This document shows, one piece after another, positions 18,935 to 28,800 of a DNA stretch of 64,000 bases; positions within the stretch are counted from its first letter, which is position 1, and the number at the start of each line of letters is the position of its first letter. The stretch spans positions 4,898,001 to 4,962,000 of the forward strand of contig NZ_CP109430.1 of NCBI RefSeq assembly GCF_036250735.1, read 5' to 3'. Position numbers and translations under genes: made by a program. The DNA comes from Streptosporangium sp. NBC_01495. GTDB taxonomy: Bacteria; Actinomycetota; Actinomycetes; Streptosporangiales; Streptosporangiaceae. A model generated the notes under the pieces. It was given only the letters and a program-made list of their open reading frames with translations, was not told the DNA's origin and ran no database searches.

Positions 18935-20329
18935 ATGATCAAGAAACTCAACACACTGGCGGACTGGCTCGGCGAACGGCTTCCCGAACTGATCGCCGAG
19001 CACCGGGTGCCAGGAGCGGTCATCGGCGTGTACGCGAACGGGGAACACCTGGAACGCGCCGCGGGCGTGCTCAACACCCGCACCGGTGTTCCGGTAACCA
19101 CCGATTCGCTGTTCCAGATCGGTTCCGTCTCCAAGGTCTGGACGGCCACCCTGGCACTGCAACTGGTCGAGGACGGGAAACTCGACCTCGACCTGCCCGT
19201 CCGCGCCTACCTGCCGGAATTCCGGTCGGCGGACGAGTCCGCGCTGATCACCACCCGCCGGCTGCTGTGCCACACCGCGGGGTTCGAGGGAGACCGATTC
19301 ACCGACACCGGTCGCGGCGACGACGCCATCGCCCGGTACGTCGAACTGCTCAGCGGGGCACCCCAACTCTTCGAACCGGGCGAACTGTTCTCCTACAACA
19401 ACGCCGGATACGTCGTGATCGGCCGGATCATCGAAATCCTCCGCGGCAAACCGTACATCCAGTGCCTGCGCGAGCACCTCATCCGGCCACTGGGACTCGC
19501 GCACACCGCCACCGACGCGGAGGAGGCCATCCTGCACCGGGCCGCGGTCGGCCACTTCCCGTCAGGACCGGAAGGTTCCCCCCATCCGGCCGGACTCTGG
19601 GCACTGCCCCGCTCCCTCTCGCCCGCGGGCTCCGCGCTGACGATGAGCGCACGCGACCTGCTCATCTTCGCCCGCGGCCGGCTTTCCGACGGCGGCGGCG
19701 TGCTCGGCGCCGAGACCATCCGCGCCATGCGGACCGAGCACGTGCGAGTGTCCCCGGTCACCGCACACGGCGACGCGTGGGCGCTCGGCTGGGAAATCTT
19801 CCACGTCGACGGGCACACCATCTACGGCCACAACGGCGACACCATCGGCCAATCGGCGTTCCTGCGACTCCTCCCCGAACGGGACATCGCGGTCGCGCTG
19901 CTCACCAACGGCGGCCAGGGCGTACCCCTGCATCACAAACTCTTCGGCCACGTGCTGCGCGAACTCGCCGGTATCGGGCTGCCCGCGCTGCCGGTCCCGA
20001 GCCCCGGCACCATCGACGCGAGCCGCTACCTCGGCAGCTACGGCAACTCGATCACGGACATCACCATCAGCCAAGACGACGACGGCACCATCTGGGCCGA
20101 ACAGGCCCCCACCGGCGAGTACACCGGTTCCGTCCCACCGCAACGCTTCCAGCTCCTGCCCTATCACGGCGACACCCTGATCACCGCCCAGCCGAACCAG
20201 GGCATCCACCGCATGCAGAACTTCGTCGGCGACGACGGCCACGGCAGGGCACGTTTCCTGCACGACGGCCGCGCCCTACCCCGGCGGTCCGCTACGGCCT
20301 CGGCGTCTTCGAGTTCGACGGTGAGGTGA
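18935..20329 (+). CDS. Beta-lactamase-fold serine hydrolase (second of a tandem pair)
   Basis: 464 residues from ATG at 18935 (AAAGGA very close upstream). SxxK at Ser64-Lys67 (IGSVSKVWT), YxN at Tyr154-Asn156 (FSYNNAGYV) and a C-terminal motif near YGHNGDTIGQS place it in the class C beta-lactamase family. About residues 340-450 form a lipocalin-like C-terminal extension often seen in these enzymes. No signal peptide. The last 15 residues are Ser/Ala/Arg rich and do not look like native sequence; the neighbouring frame over 20280-20345 reads RYGLGVFEFDGEVTDG, so the 3' end may be frameshifted or fused. An IS701 element begins 60 bp after the stop. Confidence 0.75.
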   Translation: MIKKLNTLADWLGERLPELIAEHRVPGAVIGVYANGEHLERAAGVLNTRTGVPVTTDSLFQIGSVSKVWTATLALQLVEDGKLDLDLPVRAYLPEFRSADESALITTRRLLCHTAGFEGDRFTDTGRGDDAIARYVELLSGAPQLFEPGELFSYNNAGYVVIGRIIEILRGKPYIQCLREHLIRPLGLAHTATDAEEAILHRAAVGHFPSGPEGSPHPAGLWALPRSLSPAGSALTMSARDLLIFARGRLSDGGGVLGAETIRAMRTEHVRVSPVTAHGDAWALGWEIFHVDGHTIYGHNGDTIGQSAFLRLLPERDIAVALLTNGGQGVPLHHKLFGHVLRELAGIGLPALPVPSPGTIDASRYLGSYGNSITDITISQDDDGTIWAEQAPTGEYTGSVPPQRFQLLPYHGDTLITAQPNQGIHRMQNFVGDDGHGRARFLHDGRALPRRSATASASSSSTVR

Positions 20330-20389
20330 CGGACGGCCTGACAGCGAACGGCGGTTCCGCCGTTCCTCGACTCCGACGGCCTCCTGTAC

Positions 20390-21846
20390 TGCATCGGTAG
20401 ATCGTTAGGTGGTTCGCCTGCGTAATTGCGGGTTGATGGGTGATGGTCTGCGCGTGACCTTATGTCTCACCTACGATCACGTCGTGTCCTGGGATGCCGA
20501 GCTGTCGGCGTTGACCGCGAGGATCGCCGACCCGCTGTTCAAACGACCTGAGCCGAAGGCGGTCTTCAGTGATCTGGTCCGCGGCCTGCTGGCCGATGTA
20601 CCGCGTAAGAACTCCTGGCAGCTCTCAGATCATCTCGGACACCCGACCTCCAACCGGATCGAGCATCTGCTGTCGCGCGCCCAATGGGACGCCGACCTGC
20701 TGCGCGATGCCGTTCGGGGCTACGTGGTGGAGCATCTGGGCCGCCCGGACGGGGTGCTCATCGCCGACGACACCGCCGCGATCAAGAAGGGTGACCGGTC
20801 GGCCGGAGTGGCCCGCCAGTACTGCGGATTGACCGGTCAGATCGAAAACTGCCAGGTCATGCCAATGCTGACCTACGCCTCGACTGCCGGGCACGCCTTC
20901 ATCAACCGCCGCCTGTATCTGCCCGAGGCCTGGGCCGGCGATCTCGGGCGCCGCCGGGTCGCCGGAGTTCCCGAGCAGGTCGTCTTCGCGACCAAACCCC
21001 AGCAGGTCATCGACATGCTGGGCGAGGAGATCGCTGCCGCGACCCCGTTCCGCTACTTCACCGCCGACTCCGGCTACGGCCGTGACCCGGGTCTTCGGGT
21101 GTTCTGTCACGCCGAGCGCGTCGCCTACGTCATGGCGGTGCCGGTCGACCTGCCGCTCCTGGCCGCCCGCGGCGGCGCCGAACCGGTCGGGCATGTGCTG
21201 GACCGGCTCCTGGCCATGGGCAACAACAGCGTGTGGGAACGCCGTTCGTGCGGGGCGGGCGTCAAGGGGATGCGCCTTTATGACTGGGCCGCCGTCGCCA
21301 TCGCCCTGGCCGAACAACAACCCGCCGACGGCTACGCCCACACTCTGCTGATCAGGCGCAGCATCAGCGATCCAGGCGAGGTGGAGTTCTTCCTCGCTCA
21401 CGCCCGCACCGCCACCCCGCTCCCCGAGTTGATCTCAGTGGCCGGAATGCGCTGGAAGGTCGAAGAGAACAACGAGACCGGCAAGGACCTGCTCGGCCTC
21501 ACCGAGTACCAGGTCCGGCGGTGGGACGGCTGGCACCGGCACGTCACCACCGTCATGCTCGCGCTGGCCTTCCTCGCCGTCACCCACGCCCACCTCGACG
21601 ACGAGCCCGCCGATCCCGCGGGAAAAGCTCACCCGCTCCGGGAGAGAGCCCACTGATCCCGGTACGGCTGATCCGGGCCTCCCTCGCCGAAATCCGCCGC
21701 GTCTTCGCCCGCCTCATCCTGCCCGCCGTCGCCCTTATCGACCACGTCCTGGCCTGGTCAAACTTCCGTCGGCACCACCAGGCACAAGCCATGATCAGCC
21801 ACTACCGCCGACGAGGCGACCCACTCCCTCAAAATCTACGGATGTA
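20390..21846 (+). mobile_element. IS701-family insertion sequence with 4-bp target duplication
   Basis: 1457 bp. The ends are imperfect inverted repeats of about 23 bp with 17 matches (left begins TGCATCGGTAGATCG, right reads inward TACATCCGTAGATTT). The 4-bp direct repeat GTAC flanks both ends (20386-20389 and 21847-21850). A 4-bp duplication fits the IS701 family. The element carries a single transposase whose frame shifts near its 3' end. Confidence 0.75.
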
Positions 21847-21847
21847 G
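20409..21847 (+). CDS. IS701-family DDE transposase, frame shift near the 3' end
   Basis: The first frame runs to TGA at 21654-21656 (415 residues from GTG 20409; an alternative start is GTG 20484). It has the IS701 signatures VLIADDTAAIKKGD, YFTADSGYG and RWKVEENNETGKDLLGL. The C-terminal family segment (VDHVLAW-like: IDHVLAWSNFRRHHQ, then SHYRRRGDP) lies in the -1 frame and ends at TAG 21845-21847. The last base of that stop codon is supplied by the flanking target duplication. The join falls at or after 21620, where a correctly phased G-GGA-AAA heptamer occurs, so either a mutation or -1 ribosomal frameshifting produces the full protein. Confidence 0.75.
21620..21662 (+). promoter_or_regulatory. 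Candidate -1 frameshift site in the IS701 transposase
   Basis: GGGAAAA (21620-21626) is in the phase X-XXY-YYZ relative to the transposase frame. Eleven bases later CCGGGA (21638-21643) can pair with TCCCGG (21657-21662), and the loop contains the zero-frame stop. A -1 slip here would continue directly into the conserved C-terminal segment. Confidence 0.4.
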
Positions 21848-21850
21848 TAC

Positions 21851-22031
21851 CTGGCAAGGTTGGCGCTCCCAGGCAAGCGGTTGGCGCTTCCAAGCAAGCA
21901 CGTGGATGGGAAACCGCCAATACTTATGCGCAGGGTTCATGGCTGGATGCCCACATCGCAGCACGTATTCGCACGGTAAAAGAAAAAGAGGTGAGCGGTC
22001 TACCGACCGGGATCGGCGCTACAAGCGTTAA
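21851..22031. other. Short spacer between IS elements
   Basis: No gene seen. It contains an imperfect direct repeat (GGCAAGGTTGGCGCT-type units near 21852-21895). It probably represents old chromosomal sequence left between insertions. Confidence 0.4.
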
Positions 22032-22079
22032 CCTGGGGCTTTCGCGGTGAGTATCGCCAGACTTGATCATTTACATGAG

Positions 22080-22149
22080 AAAAGTGCCTTGAGCTGGGAG
22101 GATTGGACTTGCTGAGGGTCCTGTCCACGCCAGTTCGAAAGGCACTTTT
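22080..22149. repeat. Long inverted repeat before the IS1380 transposase (copy 1)
   Basis: AAAAGTGCCTTGAGCTGG (22080-22097) pairs imperfectly with CCAGTTCGAAAGGCACTTTT (22130-22149), immediately before the transposase start. The same structure is in copy 2. It probably acts as a hairpin that blocks read-through transcription into the transposase. Confidence 0.6.
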
Positions 22150-22152
22150 CGA

Positions 22153-23524
22153 GTGCAGCTTACCGGTCGTCGCCCCAAGATCGTTGTGTCTGTGGACGGC
22201 AAGGGAATGGCCTGTCAGGCCGGCGGCCTGCTACTGGTGGAACCGCTGAGGGCGACCGGTCTGGGCAAGGGCCTGTCGCAGGCGTTGCAGCGGTGGCGTG
22301 CACCACGAGCGGTGCACGATCCCGGGAAGATCGTGACGGATCTGGCCATGACACTCGCGTTGGGCGGGGACTGCCTGGCCGATATCGCGGTGTTGCGCTC
22401 CTCTCCGGAGTTGTTCGGGCCGGTGGCCTCCGACCAGACGGTGTCACGGCTGGTCAAGACCCTCGCCGACGCGGGGCCGAAAGCGTTGCGGGCGATCCGC
22501 GCCGCTCGCGCGGCGGCGCGGGCCAGGGCATGGACGCTCGCGGGTGAGCACGCTCCCGGAGCGGGCGGCACGCTGATCCCGGTGGACCTGGACGCGACGA
22601 TCGTGATCGCGCATTCCGAGAAGGAGCAAGCGGCTCCGACCGCACACTTATGCTTTCACCCGATGACCGCGTTCATCGACCACGGTGAGGGCGGGACGGG
22701 CGAAGCCGCCGCGCTGCTGCCACGCCGAGGAAACGCCGGATCCAACACCGCCGCCGACCACATCACCGCCGGACGGCTCGCCCTCAATCAGATACCAGCC
22801 CACCCGCACAAACAAGTCATGATCCGAACCGACTCCGGGGGCGGCACCCACGCCTTCCTCGACCGGGTGAGCGCCCGCCGCCTGAAGTACTCCATCGGGT
22901 TCAACCTCACCGACGACATCTGCGCGTGATCGCCGGCCTGCCCGAGGACAGGTGGGAGGTTGCCTACGACGCCGCCGCCAACCCCGTGACGGTGCGTGGG
23001 TCGCCGAACTGTCCGGCATGCTCGACCTGTCGTCCTGGCCCAAGGGCATGCGGGTCATCGTCCGCAGGGAACGCCCCCATCCCGGCGCGCAGCTGCGTTT
23101 CACCGACTCGGACGGACACCGCTTCACCTGTTTCGTCACCGGTACCCGACCCGGCGGCGGCCGCGGCCAACTCGCCGACCTGGAACTGCGACACCGCCGC
23201 TGGGCTCGCTGTGAAGACCGCATCCGCTGCGCGAAAGACACCGGCCTGCGAAACCTGCCACTGCACGGCTCGGCCCACAATCAGGTCTGGCTCGAACTCG
23301 TCGCTCTGGCCTGCGAACTCACCGCCTGGATGCAGATGCTCGCCTTCGATGGCCATCTCGCACGCCGCTGGGAGCCCAAACGCCTGCGCCTGCGCGTGTT
23401 CTCCGCTGCTGGACGCCTGGTCAAAAGCGGCAGATGCCTTCGGCTCCGCCTGTCCCAACGCTGGCAGTGGGCCGACCTGATCGCTGCCGCGATCACCCAC
23501 TTGCAAACCCTTCCAGCACCTTGA
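22153..23524 (+). pseudogene. IS1380-family transposase, two frameshifts
   Basis: Compared with the intact copy at 39630-40955, the N-terminal 257 residues are in one frame up to about 22920 (SIGFNLTDDIC). A short stretch follows in a second frame (VIAGLPEDRWEVAYDAAANP, about 22926-22985). The C-terminal part is in a third frame from about 22990 to the stop at 23524 (GAWVAELSGMLDL, LADLELRHRRWA, LRLRLSQRWQWADL). The DDE core is therefore interrupted between the second Asp region and the C-terminus, and the element should be inactive. It also lacks a few residues around TAHLCFHPM relative to copy 2. Confidence 0.8.
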
Positions 23525-23807
23525 CCAGTACCAACCTGGCAATCCCCTCGAACCGTAGAGACTTCTGTTGTGGTGATCTTCGCTTTTAGGATCTTGCTGG
23601 TGCGCTGCGCGTCCTCGCTGGGGCAGGCCCTGGCCTGCCCGTACTCCTGCCGCCAGGGGCCGTAGAGGTCTCCGGGGTCAAGGGCGGCCGAAGGCCGTCG
23701 CGCAGCGATCGCGTCAGCGACCCTTGAGGCCGGAGCAGGCGGCCCCGGACACTGCGCGGCGCATCCCCCGGCCCGCACGAGGTGTTCGATCAGGAGAACG
23801 CGGCGGC

Positions 23808-24779
23808 TCATGCCGCCTCCTTCCGTTCGTGCCGCGCAGCGGCCTTGCGTTTCCTCTTGTCCTCCTTGCGCTGCCGTGCCGCGGCCCGCAACCGCTGCTG
23901 AACCGACGGATCCAACCGCTCGAACTCCACCGGCGAAAACATCGCGTTCGTCGAATGCAGCCGCATCGTGTTGAAGTCGTCGATCCAGGCGGCGATCGCA
24001 CGACGGGCCTGATCATGGGTGGCGAACGGCTCACGGCGCAACAACTCGAACTCCAAACTGGAGAAGAACGACTCGGCCGCGGCATTGTCCAGCGCCGAGC
24101 CGACCCGCCCCATCGACTGCACGATGCCCATCCGCTCACAGGCCCGCCGGAAGTCGGCCGCGGTGTACTCCGACCCTTGATCACTGTGAAACCTCACACC
24201 CGCGACGCCACCGCCCCGCAGGGCGACCGCCATCTGCAGCGACGCGGTGGCCAGCGCGGCTCCCTTGTGCGCGCTCATCGCGAACCCGAGCACTCGGCGG
24301 GAGAACAAGTCCTCGGTGGCCGCCAGATACAGCGCTCCTTCAGCGGTGGGGATCTCGGTGCCGTCCCCGCACCAGGTCACGTCCGGCCCGGGTGCGGTGA
24401 AGTCCCGCCGCAGATGGTCCTCGGCCCGCCACCGGCCCCGGCCCGGCCGGGTGGTGTTCTTGCGCTTGGTCTTGGGCCGGGCCGCCAAAGCGCGCTCAGC
24501 CATGACCTTCGCCACCGTGTTCTTACTCACTCGCCAACCGGCCCGACGCAGCCGGGCGGTGATCCGCGGTGATCCCTCAGTGCCTTTGCGCTGATGAAAC
24601 GCCGAGACGACGGCCTCGATCAGACCAGCCCGACGGCGTTCGCGCTCGCCAGGACCCTCGCGCCCCCGCCGCGACCACTTATAAAACCAGGACTGCGACA
24701 CCCCCAGCGCCCGGCACGCAACCGCGTGCGCAACACCGTGCTCGGCCCTCTGAGCGGCGATGAAGCCGGCCATGCTCAC
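23808..24779 (-). CDS. IS3-family transposase OrfB (rve integrase core), copy 1
   Basis: 323 residues. An N-terminal HTH-like segment (SQSWFYKWSRRG) is followed by the integrase catalytic core with the DDE residues in WCGDGTEIPT, FHSDQGSEYTA and NAAAESFFSSLE, and the C-terminal HSTNAMFSPVEFE typical of IS3 OrfB. It starts at GTG 24779, overlapping the OrfA stop as GTGA, so translational coupling is likely. No obvious slippery site lies at the overlap. The protein is identical to that of the copy at 35600-36571. Confidence 0.9.
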   Translation of the reverse strand: MSMAGFIAAQRAEHGVAHAVACRALGVSQSWFYKWSRRGREGPGERERRRAGLIEAVVSAFHQRKGTEGSPRITARLRRAGWRVSKNTVAKVMAERALAARPKTKRKNTTRPGRGRWRAEDHLRRDFTAPGPDVTWCGDGTEIPTAEGALYLAATEDLFSRRVLGFAMSAHKGAALATASLQMAVALRGGGVAGVRFHSDQGSEYTAADFRRACERMGIVQSMGRVGSALDNAAAESFFSSLEFELLRREPFATHDQARRAIAAWIDDFNTMRLHSTNAMFSPVEFERLDPSVQQRLRAAARQRKEDKRKRKAAARHERKEAA

Positions 24780-25072
24780 CGGCCCATCGCGTCCTTGACC
24801 CAGAGGGCCACCGAGCGCTTGAGCACATCACGCTCCATCGCCAGCTCGGCGACCTCCCGACGCAGCCGGACCAACTCGGCCCGCTCGTCCTCGCCCAGGC
24901 CGCCGTTTCCGGCTCGCCGCCGCTGCCGGGCCATGTTCACCCAGTTGGCCAGAGTGCCCGCATTGACCCCCAGATCCTGGGCCACCCGCACGATCGGCCT
25001 ACCGGTCTCCTCAACGATCCGGACCGCACCGTCTTTGAAGTCCTGATCGAACCTCCGTCGTGTCTCAGACAT
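24776..25072 (-). CDS. IS3-family transposase OrfA, copy 1
   Basis: 98 residues: HTH of the transposase_8 type (FKDGAVRIVEETGRPIVRVA, then LGVNAGTLANWV) followed by a leucine-zipper-like helix (LVRLRREVAELAMERDVLKR). It binds the IS ends and cooperates with OrfB. The second copy at 36568-36864 is identical. Confidence 0.9.
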   Translation of the reverse strand: MSETRRRFDQDFKDGAVRIVEETGRPIVRVAQDLGVNAGTLANWVNMARQRRRAGNGGLGEDERAELVRLRREVAELAMERDVLKRSVALWVKDAMGR

Positions 25073-25121
25073 CGCCGTTCCCCCTTTAAGGCGATGTCTC
25101 TACGTTACGAGGGAAAGCCCA

Positions 25122-25865
25122 AGTGAGGAGGCGGCAAGGTAGCGGTGCGAGAAGATTTCGAGGATGCCGGTCTTGGCCGCGACCGGGCCGAAGGGTGGCC
25201 TTGAGCAGGCGGGCGCATTCGATTTTGTCGGCCACATGCGCGCCGGGGCGGCCGAGATCAGCCAGCACGCGGCAGCGACCGCTTACACCTGATCTGCTGC
25301 TTGAGGTCAGGATCCGCCGCCTGTTGACCGCTGCCGGTGGGCGCTGCAGTGTTCGATAGCCGATGCGGTACGCGCGGAGGGTGGCAGCAAGAGGGGGGAT
25401 GCATGGGCGGCAGCGATGCCGTCGGTCGCGAGCGGCCAGGTATTTCGGACAGGCCTCCAAGGCTAATTGGTGTTCCACACTCTGCGTGGAGGCATTCACC
25501 AGCACATTCAACGGTGAACTCATTCTCAAGCGCCTTATAGTTTCCGGTCAGCACCCTCACGAAATCACGTTTTCGGTCTTGGGAGTGAGGTAAGTCACAC
25601 TCCTGGATTCACGAGGTTTCGCCCTGATTGGTGCGCGCCTGCAGATGTGATCTTGACCAGGCTTAACAAGGCTTAGAGGGGCGCGGCAGCGCGGCGGATT
25701 ATCGCCCCGCGTATCTGGTAAGCCACCTTCCCGTGGGTTGACCGTTCTTGTCATCTCGATCAACATCCACGGTGATTGTCCTCTTATTTGCTCTTTATCT
25801 GCTCGTTGACGTGTGACGGCCCCGGGTTCGGGGTCTGCGTCAGCGTGCCTGCGGAAGGGTTCGGG
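25122..25865. other. Gene-free region upstream of the RHS toxin gene
   Basis: About 740 bp. A minus-strand open frame around 25086-25529 is long but its composition (Arg/Pro rich, no recognisable motif) does not support a real gene; it may be an old transposase relic. The last 200 bp before the RHS start are lower in GC and presumably contain its promoter, which I cannot place with confidence. Confidence 0.4.
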
Positions 25866-28800
25866 ATGCGGGTTCGGCGCGTGCGATTTCGCCTTGTTGC
25901 CCTGGTGATCGGGGTGGTGATGGCGGTTTTGGTCTCCGGGGTGGGAGTTCCCGAACGCCTGGTTCAACCAGCGGCCGCAGCTGTTCCCACTCCGGATCCC
26001 GAGCCGTCGGTGGACGGGCGCGCCGTGCCGAAACCCAAGGCTGCCAAGGGGGCGGAGGACAGCGCACCGGTGGTGAAGCCGAAGCCTCCGGTGTGGCCCA
26101 AGGCGGGTAGTGCCGAGGTGGAGGTGAAATCCACTTTGGCGCGGGCCGGTGAGTTGCCGGTCCGGGTGGGTGCGGTGGACTCCGGTGCCGAAGTCGGCAC
26201 GGTGAAGGTGGAGACGCTGCCGGCCGAGACGGTACGCACGCTGGGCGGGGTGGGAGTGGCGGCCCGGTTCGGGCGGGCCGACGGTGGTGATCAACCCGGG
26301 AAGGTGCGGGCGGAGTTCTCCTACGCGAACTTCCGCGATGGGTTCGGCGGTAACTTCGCCGGTCGTCTGCAGATTCTGCGGCTGCCCGCCTGCGCGGTGC
26401 AGACGCCGCGCTCGCGCGAGTGCGTGGTGCGCCCGCAGGTGGTGAAAACGAGCAACGATCTGAAGTCCGGTGTGCTGATCGCCGAGGTGGAGATCGGTCA
26501 GACTGCGCCCGCGAAGACCCCCGCGGCGCCGAAGGGTGATGCGAAGGCAGCGGCGAAGGCCGTGGCCGAGGCGACGGCTGCCAGGCAGCTGGCCGAGGGG
26601 TCGGTGTATCTGATGGCCGCCGGGCTGACCGGTCCGGACGGCAATTTCGGCGCCACCGACCTCAAGCCGTCGGGCACCTGGCAGGCCGGCACCTCAGGAG
26701 GGGGCTTCAGCTATGACTACCCCCTGCCCGAGGCGCCGTCGCCGATCGGCAACGGCCCCGAGCTGTCGCTGGGCTACGACGCCTCCTCCGTCGACGGTCA
26801 GGGCAACTGGACCAACAACCAGTCCAGCGCGGTCGGTGCCGGCTGGGAGCTCAACACGGGCTTCATCGAGCGCAAGTACCGCCGCTGCGTCGTGGACAAC
26901 TACTACAACGAGCAAGCCGACCTGATCTGGGAGGCCATCGAGACCGGCACGTTCGGCAAGGCGTTGTGCTGGGAGTCGCCCGATGCCAACGACAACGACG
27001 CCACCACCACCGACATGACGCAGTCAGAACTGGTGCTGAACGTCGGGGGCCGCTCGGCGCAGATCGTCAAGGACCGGACCTCGGGGCTGTGGAAGACGGT
27101 GCCCGACTTCGGCTGGCAGATCGAGCAGTTGCCCGGCGGCGCCGACAGCCAGGCATATTGGAAGGTGACCTCGTCCGAGGGGCAGGTGTCGCGGTTCGGC
27201 TTCCGCAAGGACGCCCAGTGGCAGGTACCCTACATCGGCAACGAGTCCGGCGAGCCGTGTTTCGACCGCTACCTGGCCGATGCGATCCCGCCGACCTGTA
27301 CCGGGGTGTGGCGCTGGAACCTGGACCAGTCGATCGACGCCAACGAGAATGTCATCGACTACACCTACAACCGCGAGATCAACTACTTCTGCCTGCCCAG
27401 CTGTTTCCACGAGATCTACCGGGTGTTGCCGTACGACCGGGGCGGGTTCCTGGCTAAGGCCGAGTGGGGTCACAACACGCAGGTCGCCAGCAGCGTGCCG
27501 ACCTCCCGCACCATCTTCACCACCGCTGATCGCGGCACGACGGACGTGCCGACCGATCTCAAGTGCGATGTTCAGGTGGGGTGTGCCAACGGGGCGATCG
27601 CGTTCTACTCCACCCGCAAGCTGGATTCGGTACTGACCGAGTCGTTGAATCCGGCTACCAGCGGGTGGGATCCGGTGACCCGGCTGAACCTGACCTACAC
27701 CTGGGTGTACACCCGCACCGACTTCGGCGCGCCGTATGACCCGGTGTTGTGGCTGGACACGATCCAGCAGACCGGCCTGGCCGGCGGGAGCATCACGCTG
27801 CCCCCCACGGACTTCGACGCGACCATGCTGGCCGGGAAGATGGTCTACGACGACATCTCCGACTGGACAGACCTGCTGTCGTGGCGGATGGTGCCCAGGA
27901 TCGCCACCATTGCCAACGGGATGGGCGGGCGGATCGAGGTCGCCTACGGCCAGGCCGACCCGTGCTCGGGCGGTAAGGGCCGCGACGGCACCAACTACTT
28001 CAACGACCACACCGGCGACTGCTACAAGATCGACATGAGCGAGGGGGGCAACGAGGCCTGGACGCTGTACTACAAACAGCTGGTCACCAAGGTCACCGAA
28101 AAAGACACGGTCGCCGCCTCCCCCGACATGGTCAACAGCTATGAGTACCTAGGCGGGCCGGGCTGGGCCTCCCCGGTGGAGTACGCCCAGCCGGGGCTGG
28201 TGCCGCCCTCGACCGACTGGCGCGGGTACGCAACCGTGCGCACCACCCGGGGTTCAGGTTCGGACGCGGCGGACTTCACCGTCACCTCCGACACCTTCCT
28301 GCGCGGGATGGGCACCTCCGTCACCACCTTCGAGGGCACCACGGTCACCGACGTCAAAGCCCTGCAAGGCCAGGTGCTGCAGGAACAAAGCTGGAAGCTG
28401 ACTTCGCTGAGTCCGCGTACCTTCGCCGAGGTCGAGTCGACGAGGTATGAGTACACGGTCCAGTCCACCGGCAGCGGCCCGGGAGTGCAGGATCCGGCGT
28501 TCGTGCTGCGCACCAGGGAACGCGGCCGCGAACAGGTGACCGGCGGCGCTTGGCGGTGGACCGAATCACGCACCGCCTACAACGCCGACGGCCTGCCCAA
28601 CAAGGTCAACGACTACGGCGACACCGCCATCGCCACCGACAACACCTGTACGACGAGCACCTATGCCCGCAATGTGGCCTCGGGTGCTTGGATGACCAGT
28701 TTCCCCTCTTCAACTGAACGTCGCTCAGGAGACGACTGCGCTACTGGGGCGCTGATTGGCAAAACTGTCACCCTGTACGACGGCGGGACCGACCCGGCCA

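Larger units (their letters stand above)
22032..23536 (+). mobile_element. IS1380-family element, copy 1 (decayed)
   Basis: The left end CCTGGGGCTTTCGCGGTGA closely matches the left end of copy 2 at 39508. The right end is not identified; the sequence is abutted by an IS3-family element starting at 23537. The transposase is broken by two frameshifts. Confidence 0.6.
23537..25121 (-). mobile_element. IS3-family insertion sequence, copy 1
   Basis: 1585 bp, matched base for base as far as I can read by the copy at 35329-36913 (constant offset 11792). Terminal inverted repeats start TGGCAATCCCCTCG on one side and TGGGCTTTCCCTCG on the other, with about 20 of 26 positions matching. Flanking bases (AACC left, AGTG right) show no target duplication. 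About 270 bp after orfB is non-coding. It sits directly against the decayed IS1380 copy. Confidence 0.85.

Noticed and set aside
23724..24572. 282-residue plus-strand frame over the IS3 OrfB, repeated at 35516-36364
   Set aside because: Antisense shadow of the transposase; its presence twice only reflects the duplicated IS.
23537..25121. Target-site duplications flanking the two identical IS3 copies
   Set aside because: Neither copy has matching 3- or 4-bp flanks (AACC/AGTG and TGTG/GGTG). The outer flanks of the pair do not match either, so transposition as a unit is not proven.
25086..25529. 147-residue minus-strand frame between IS3 copy 1 and the RHS gene
   Set aside because: No recognisable motif, biased composition, and it runs into the IS end; I cannot support it as a gene.
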